Part shown: positions 62,987 to 64,000 of the stretch, one piece after another
Layout of the letters: each line of letters opens with the position of its first letter
How positions within the stretch are numbered: position 1 is the stretch's first letter
DNA from: Xylanibacter rarus
GTDB taxonomy: Bacteria; Bacteroidota; Bacteroidia; Bacteroidales; Bacteroidaceae
Direction: 5' to 3'
DNA: 64,000 nucleotides
Assembly: GCF_001275135.1 (NCBI RefSeq)
Contig: NZ_LFQU01000002.1
Location: 62,001 to 126,000 of the forward strand
Translations under genes and position numbers: made by a program
Notes under the pieces: model-generated
Database searches by the model: none
Seen by the model: only the letters and a program-made list of their open reading frames with translations
Told to the model about the DNA's origin: nothing

Positions 62987-63041
62987 TAAACGTATGTTAA
63001 TGAAGTGACGTTCTTATTGCCATTTCCTTAACATACGTTTA
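62987..63041. repeat. Perfect 14-bp inverted repeat
   Basis: TAAACGTATGTTAA (62987-63000) and TTAACATACGTTTA (63028-63041), spacer 27 bp. Too wide a loop for a normal terminator; it could be a paired protein-binding site or a recombinase site. Confidence 0.8.
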
Positions 63042-63141
63042 CTTTTTATTTTCCAGATTGAAAAATATTTTTGTCATAAGTTTTTACCGCCATCTCCACG
63101 CCTCATTTAAACTATGAAATAAAAAGCGCCTATGAAAAATC

Positions 63142-63201
63142 TAACCAAAATCAGCTCAATATAAAAAATACAGACCGAATACTAACAACCGATTTTGGTT
63201 A
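63142..63201. repeat. 11-bp inverted repeat upstream of the UpxY promoter
   Basis: TAACCAAAATC (63142-63152) and GATTTTGGTTA (63191-63201), spacer 38 bp. The right half lies 29 bp upstream of the -33 box, so it fits a regulator site. Confidence 0.6.
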
Positions 63202-63229
63202 AAAAATTTTTCATTATTTTGCGTTATCT

Positions 63230-63261
63230 TTTGTTTATATTTATATTTTTATTTAATTTTG
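63230..63261 (+). promoter_or_regulatory. UpxY operon promoter
   Basis: TTTG (63230-63233), 20 bp, TAATTTTG (63254-63261): consensus Bacteroidetes promoter. Start of transcription near 63267, giving a 300-nt leader before the UpxY ATG. Confidence 0.75.
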
Positions 63262-63282
63262 TCGACGAACTAATATATCTGT

Positions 63283-63400
63283 TACCTCCGGTGAAGCTGA
63301 ACACAGTTCACTGATAACGGCGGGCATAAGGTCCTGCTGGTGACAGAATGTGGTCGGGGCCTCAAGTGCAAGGCCCATCAGGCTAACACCGGATAAGGTA
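63283..63400 (+). ncRNA. Structured leader RNA upstream of UpxY (unknown class)
   Basis: Five mutually compatible helices can be drawn. P1 pairs TACCTCCGGTG (63283-63293) with CACCGG and AGGTA (63387-63400, ATA bulge). P2 is TGAAC/GTTCA (63298-63302 with 63306-63310). P3 is CTGAT/ATCAG (63311-63315 with 63377-63381), stacked directly on P2. P4 is CGGCGGG/CCTGCTG (63318-63324 with 63333-63339). P5 is GGGCCT/AGGCCC (63357-63362 with 63371-63376). This density of pairing in a leader suggests a cis-regulatory RNA or riboswitch. I do not recognise the class. Confidence 0.6.
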
Positions 63401-63567
63401 TACAATTTACTTATTTTGCATATTAAAGACATTTACCTGCAACTTGTTACTAACTTAAAGATATTTACAGGCATAAGCTTTGTTATCTGAGAATTGAGCA
63501 AACATTTCCTGACGGGTGTGTCTTTTAATTATGTATTTAGCGCTTAACCGCAATACGCTAAGACAAA

Positions 63568-64000
63568 ATGTGCTCGTTGTCTAATGAGAACACCCGGCGA
63601 GGCGGGCAAACCTCAAACACCGGATTTGCCTCCGATGTGTCCCCCAGAACGTGTAAATCAGCTAAAGGGGTGTCCCCCAGTAGTGTCCGGAGACAAAGTG
63701 CCGACCCGCCCGACAAGCCCGACCAGGAGGCTGTGTGGTTCCTGATGAGGGCTGCATACGGACAGGAGAGAAAAGCCAAAGACATACTTGAGGCGGAAAA
63801 CATAGAAGTGTTCCTGCCCGTAACGAACAAAATGCGCATAATAGGCGGCAAGCGCAAGCTGATAACAGAATCGTTGATACCCAACTTTCTGTTTGTACAC
63901 ACCACCGAGAGAATGATAAGAAAATACGTGGGAAGCCCCGGGCTCAGTTTTCTTCATCACTATTATATCCCCAACAAAGACGAAAACGGCTGTCCGATAG
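63568..64000 (+). CDS. UpxY-family transcription antiterminator (NusG-like), N-terminal part
   Basis: About 144 codons from the ATG at 63568 to the window edge. The NusG N-terminal domain starts near residue 56 (VWFLMRAAYGQERKAKDIL) and continues EVFLPVTNKMRIIGGKRK and LIPNFLFVHTTERMIRKYV. UpxY proteins bind their own operon leader and let polymerase read through capsule genes. The 55 residues before the domain are Ser/Arg/Pro-rich and include a repeated VSP pair (from GTGTCCCCCAG at 63637 and 63670). They may be leader sequence if translation starts later, for example at the ATG in AWFLM-like VWFLMRAA. A capsule or EPS operon is expected beyond the edge. Confidence 0.82.
   Translation, partial: MCSLSNENTRRGGQTSNTGFASDVSPRTCKSAKGVSPSSVRRQSADPPDKPDQEAVWFLMRAAYGQERKAKDILEAENIEVFLPVTNKMRIIGGKRKLITESLIPNFLFVHTTERMIRKYVGSPGLSFLHHYYIPNKDENGCPI

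Overview
The window is chromosomal DNA of a Bacteroidales bacterium, most likely a Prevotella-type organism. The evidence is Bacteroidetes promoters (TTTG, about 20 bp, TAnnTTTG), the long plant/chlamydia-type IspG, a one-protein propeller/AraC regulator beside polysaccharide-degrading enzymes, DUF4254 beside a family 9 glycosyltransferase, a UpxY-type antiterminator, and intergenic sequence of the Prevotella kind. No rRNA, tRNA, CRISPR array, transposase or SusC/SusD pair is visible.

Layout. 1-2.9 kb: the start of a secreted protein cut by the window edge, and a TPR/AraC membrane regulator. 3.3-13.4 kb: housekeeping genes (ispG, purE, rpoN coupled to a PAP2-like membrane protein, a MINPP-like phosphatase, a small membrane protein, rubredoxin, a GT9/DUF4254 pair, pdxB). 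14-18.8 kb: acpP-fabF-rnc, a HAD phosphatase and a C1 peptidase lipoprotein. 19-28.4 kb: a pectin/fucoside locus with a multidomain pectinesterase, a frameshifted propeller/AraC regulator and a GH95 enzyme; the two enzyme promoters share motifs. 28.5-38.2 kb: two unknown proteins, a GH3-family adenylase, an Ig-like lipoprotein, a DUF3108 protein, a class A beta-lactamase and miaB. 38.7-50 kb: an envelope glycan block, all on the plus strand (MsbA-like exporter, lipid A acyltransferase, glycosyltransferases, a UDP-sugar epimerase, a sugar kinase, UDP-galactopyranose mutase with a galactofuranosyltransferase-like protein, an esterase). 52.3-57.8 kb: a minus-strand pectin cluster (two DUF1593 proteins, a sialidase-like propeller, a PL1 pectate lyase). 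58-62.6 kb: an orphan NtrC-type regulator that would work with the RpoN encoded at 6.5 kb, an S41 peptidase, a DUF3592 protein and an EFR1 flavodoxin-ferredoxin. 63.2-64 kb: a strong promoter, a compact structured leader RNA and the start of a UpxY antiterminator, which usually marks the beginning of a capsule or exopolysaccharide operon beyond the edge.

The two most interesting signals are not genes. First, ten intergenic loci (A to J below) carry arrays of degenerate units in strict 22-bp register, up to ten units long. Many units are small palindromes, neighbouring units can be exact reverse complements, and several arrays end in a related tail. Second, the UpxY leader folds by eye into five mutually compatible helices between a near-consensus promoter and the antiterminator gene.
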